Positions 61,326 to 64,000 of a stretch of 64,000 nt of DNA are shown piece by piece. The notes under the pieces were generated by a model that was given only the letters and a program-made list of their open reading frames with translations, ran no database searches and was not told the DNA's origin. Source of the DNA: Branchiostoma floridae. Lineage: Eukaryota; Chordata; Leptocardii; Amphioxiformes; Branchiostomatidae. The DNA lies in assembly GCF_000003815.2 (NCBI RefSeq), contig NC_049994.1, forward strand, positions 2,715,214-2,779,213. The letters run 5' to 3'. A program made the position numbers and the translations under genes. Every line of letters begins with the position of its first letter. The first letter of the stretch is position 1.

Positions 61326-62820
61326 TTACACACACACATACAGTACGCCATGCGCACATAGACATACGTCACGGGGCGAGAATTTATCCCGGTACAGATG
61401 GGTCTACAGTGTCACGGCGGTCCGTTTTTTGCTTTATCCATGTTCTTTTTTACTAATTTTTGTGTGTCTGTAAATACGCATATCTGTGTATCTAAATGTG
61501 TGTAATCATTACAGGTTTGATCGGAAGAGGCGTCTACTATCATCACTCTCGTTAAAGCCTAATGCATATCCCCCAAATATCTGTTTGGAGATTCTCCAAT
61601 GAGGAGTTTGGTTCATGTTTATGACCCATTTGGGTGTGGCCATCTTAGAGATAACTTTATTTAATGGACCCGTTATTCAGCCAGAGAGACCAGAAAAGCA
61701 ATAGTCTTATGAACACAACTCTGCTATCCATCAACCCCTCCAGCACCCACCTCCCCTAACCACCCCCACTCCATGATTTTCTGTTTTTCTGACGTCCCTA
61801 GACAAACATTTAAAACTTGGGCAGCATTTTTAAAACAGGTCAGATAGAAAGCTAAAAAAACATTGAACAATGGTAACGTTTGTTACAGTCACCTCTATGG
61901 TAACGCTACAACGATATACACGCAAGATAATTCATGAAATATTCAAGGCTTGACTCTACACCTGCCGATAACGGTATAAGTCTTAGTTTACAGAATGTTG
62001 GTATTTCTTTATTGGAATGACGGGTCCCTTTAAATGAGCAGGGGATATAATTAGCTGAAGGGAAACATTTTATGACGGTTCCGCTATCGTTGGAATGACT
62101 CATGTACACGGAGGTGTCATCCTGATCAAACCATTCGGTTCTGATAACAACCCACCACCAGACCCCCTCCCCCAGTCCGTGATATAGTCTGCATTATAGC
62201 TTGTGGTTTGTTTATTCTGAAAAAAAAAATACACATAGTTATACCTTACTCAAAGCGATGTTCGCTGCGTCGCTGGACAGAAACACATGACAACATGGCG
62301 AAATAAAACTCGGAATGCAACTAACAGGTCCGACTGGTCGTCTCAGTAGCATGGGCCCCCTTTCAAGGCCACGATGCCGCCTGCACGGTAGTAGGTGACT
62401 TGTTTGGATACCTTTTTATAGAAAATGTAAATAACATTATGAGAGTTATTCTTTTGTGAAAGTGATGCAGCTTACATTAGTGGCTCCGCTGGACAGAAAG
62501 GAATAACAACCTGATGCAAAACATTTTGGAATACAACAAATATGTCCGGTTGGCCGTCTCTCCGGCGTCGATATATATATGCTCAGTGCTGCTTTCTGTA
62601 ACTTTCTCGTGTTGTAAACTATCAACAGACACAAAAGTTAAGTCACCGGTGAAGGGATGTTTGCCTAATGTCAGTTAAATCTATTTACATATAAGTAATA
62701 TCAACAAGACAGTTTTGTAAACCTTATAAATATCGCAAAACACACTCACCCATGCACACACACACACTGACACGCACACTCACACACGCTCTCTCTCTCA
62801 CACACACACATCCAATATTT
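60455..62820. repeat. Direct segmental duplication, about 0.9 kb, offset about 1.44 kb
   Basis: 60455-61320 and 61899-62800 share long stretches (TGTTGGTATTTCTTTATTGG, GGGATATAATTAGCTGAAGG, CTCGGAATGCAACTAACAGG, GTCGATATATATATGCTCAG). Both end in CA-rich tracts (61281-61345 and 62736-62815). Predicted small frames are paired copies without a domain. Confidence 0.85.
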
Positions 62821-62851
62821 GGTAGGTAGGTGTATGGCGTTTTTGTGCAGA

Positions 62852-62887
62852 ATTATATTCGTAAAGTCAAGACTTTACGAATATAAT
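62852..62887. repeat. Perfect 17-bp inverted repeat
   Basis: ATTATATTCGTAAAGTC, two bases AA, then GACTTTACGAATATAAT. The right arm is followed by a second partial copy (TTCGTAAAGTCAAGACTTAA). Confidence 0.9.
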
Positions 62888-62899
62888 TTCGTAAAGTCA

Positions 62900-64000
62900 A
62901 GACTTAACGAAGTTTTAAAACACACATTAAAATGCGCGTTCACACTTGTCCATATTAAAAAAAAAAATTCAAATGCGTATGACGTCTGTATGGATGTATT
63001 ATCTTTTATTATTCCCAGGCCCCTCAGGTAGCTGAATAAATAGGAGAAATTGGAGAAAAAGAGATACATAAAATGTCAGACAGTCATATTTTTGCACCTG
63101 GACTTGCTGTAGTGTTAATTTTTATTTGGTAGGTATGTGTATGGCGTATTTTGATTTTCTGTGTGAATTTCAGCCTTGTAGCTGTTTGCTGTGGATCAGC
63201 AGGAGTGTTTGTTTTGTGGGTGTTCGTGTGTTCGGCAAATGTTTTAGGAAGTGTGTTCCGATGTTTTAGGATGTGTTGCGATGAGATTTGTAACGTGATT
63301 AGGTGTTATGAGCGTGAAGGGCTTTATGCACTTTTGGCCTCCTTGGTGGATGGCGATTGTGTTTTATGATTGATTGTGTTTTATTTTTATGTTGTATGTA
63401 AAGTTGTGTGAAGTAGCTTAGGATGGATTGCTATCTTTTTTGTTGTGCTAGACAGTTCTTATGCTATTAGTTACTTTTAGTTTGCGCCACTTAGTGGCTA
63501 GTATTGGAATTGCAGGGGCATTGTTGATGAAATGTTGCGAGGAGAATAACTCAAGAAAGGAAAACATGCATTGTCCTGATATTTGGCATGTCAGTAGCTA
63601 AGCTGAAGAAGTACGCACACTCACTCACTTAAATATAAATTATGCAAAGTAGGAGGAGATGCGATTTATTATTGAGCATATTTTATCATGGTAGTTGTTG
63701 TAATGTATTTCTTGTCTCTGATATGATGTTAGCCTTTAACATCAGGACAACGTGTGACAAGGTTGAGCCCCCAAACATTTAATGTTGGAGCTGCAGGAGC
63801 ATTTTTGTCAATACATTCCAATGAGAATGTGAGAGGAAAGGAACGATAGATTGGCAAAATCTAAGGCATACAGCTAGCTTACGCAGATATATACCGAATG
63901 ATATGCATGTATGGTAATGAGTATATTGTAGAGAGGCATGAAAGTGAGGATATGAGACTGAATAAGCATGCATTTGTTAGGTCACCCTCTGAGGCATTAC
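62900..64000. other. Upstream flank with no gene recognised
   Basis: TG-rich and AT-rich sequence. At 63547-63600 it carries AATAACTCAAGAAAG and GATATTTGGCATGTCAGTAG, the recurrent repeat motif also seen near 1001. Confidence 0.4.

Overview
This is a eukaryotic genomic window, almost certainly an invertebrate deuterostome and most likely an amphioxus (Branchiostoma). That identification is an inference. It rests on a long phase-1 exon-shuffled gene, dense non-LTR retrotransposon debris, TTAA and 8-bp-TSD MITEs, tRNA-derived SINEs and many tandem repeats. There are no bacterial operons, CRISPR arrays or rRNA genes. A 197-N assembly gap lies at 34176-34372.

One gene dominates the window. It lies on the minus strand and runs from a signal-peptide exon at 59384-59318 down to a stop codon at 13229-13227. 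About 30 exons can be placed, one of them inferred to lie in the gap, giving roughly 5.9 kb of coding sequence or about 1,950-2,000 residues. In protein order I read: signal peptide; CUB-A; kringle-A; CUB-B; CUB-C; F5/8C discoidin domain; kringle-B; CUB-D; CUB-E; CUB-F; WSC-like Cys-rich domain; kringle-C; LDLa; Frizzled-like CRD; kringle-D; sushi/CCP; then a complete nicotinic-type Cys-loop receptor (ligand-binding domain, TM1-TM3, cytoplasmic loop, TM4). Every extracellular module is bounded by phase-1 introns. The sushi exon joins the receptor exon in the same phase, which supports one transcript.

The channel keeps a cation-selective nicotinic-like pore but lacks the acetylcholine aromatic box. 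Its ectodomain contains module types (CUB, LDLa, CCP, Frizzled, kringle) that elsewhere sit on separate proteins that cluster or modulate receptors. This fusion is the most interesting object in the window. Two kringle exons are damaged as read: kringle-A has a -1 frame error and kringle-D an in-frame TAG. They may be assembly errors, alleles or skipped modules.

Layout: 1-13.2 kb is intergenic, with tandem repeats, a decayed LINE, a 1.6-kb minisatellite, a foldback element and CA tracts. 13.2-17 kb holds the channel exons. 17.8-59.4 kb holds the ectodomain exons, separated by introns full of LINE, SINE, piggyBac-like and hAT-like elements and segmental duplications of the gene's own exons. 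59.4-64 kb is the upstream flank, with a 0.9-kb direct duplication and no recognised gene.
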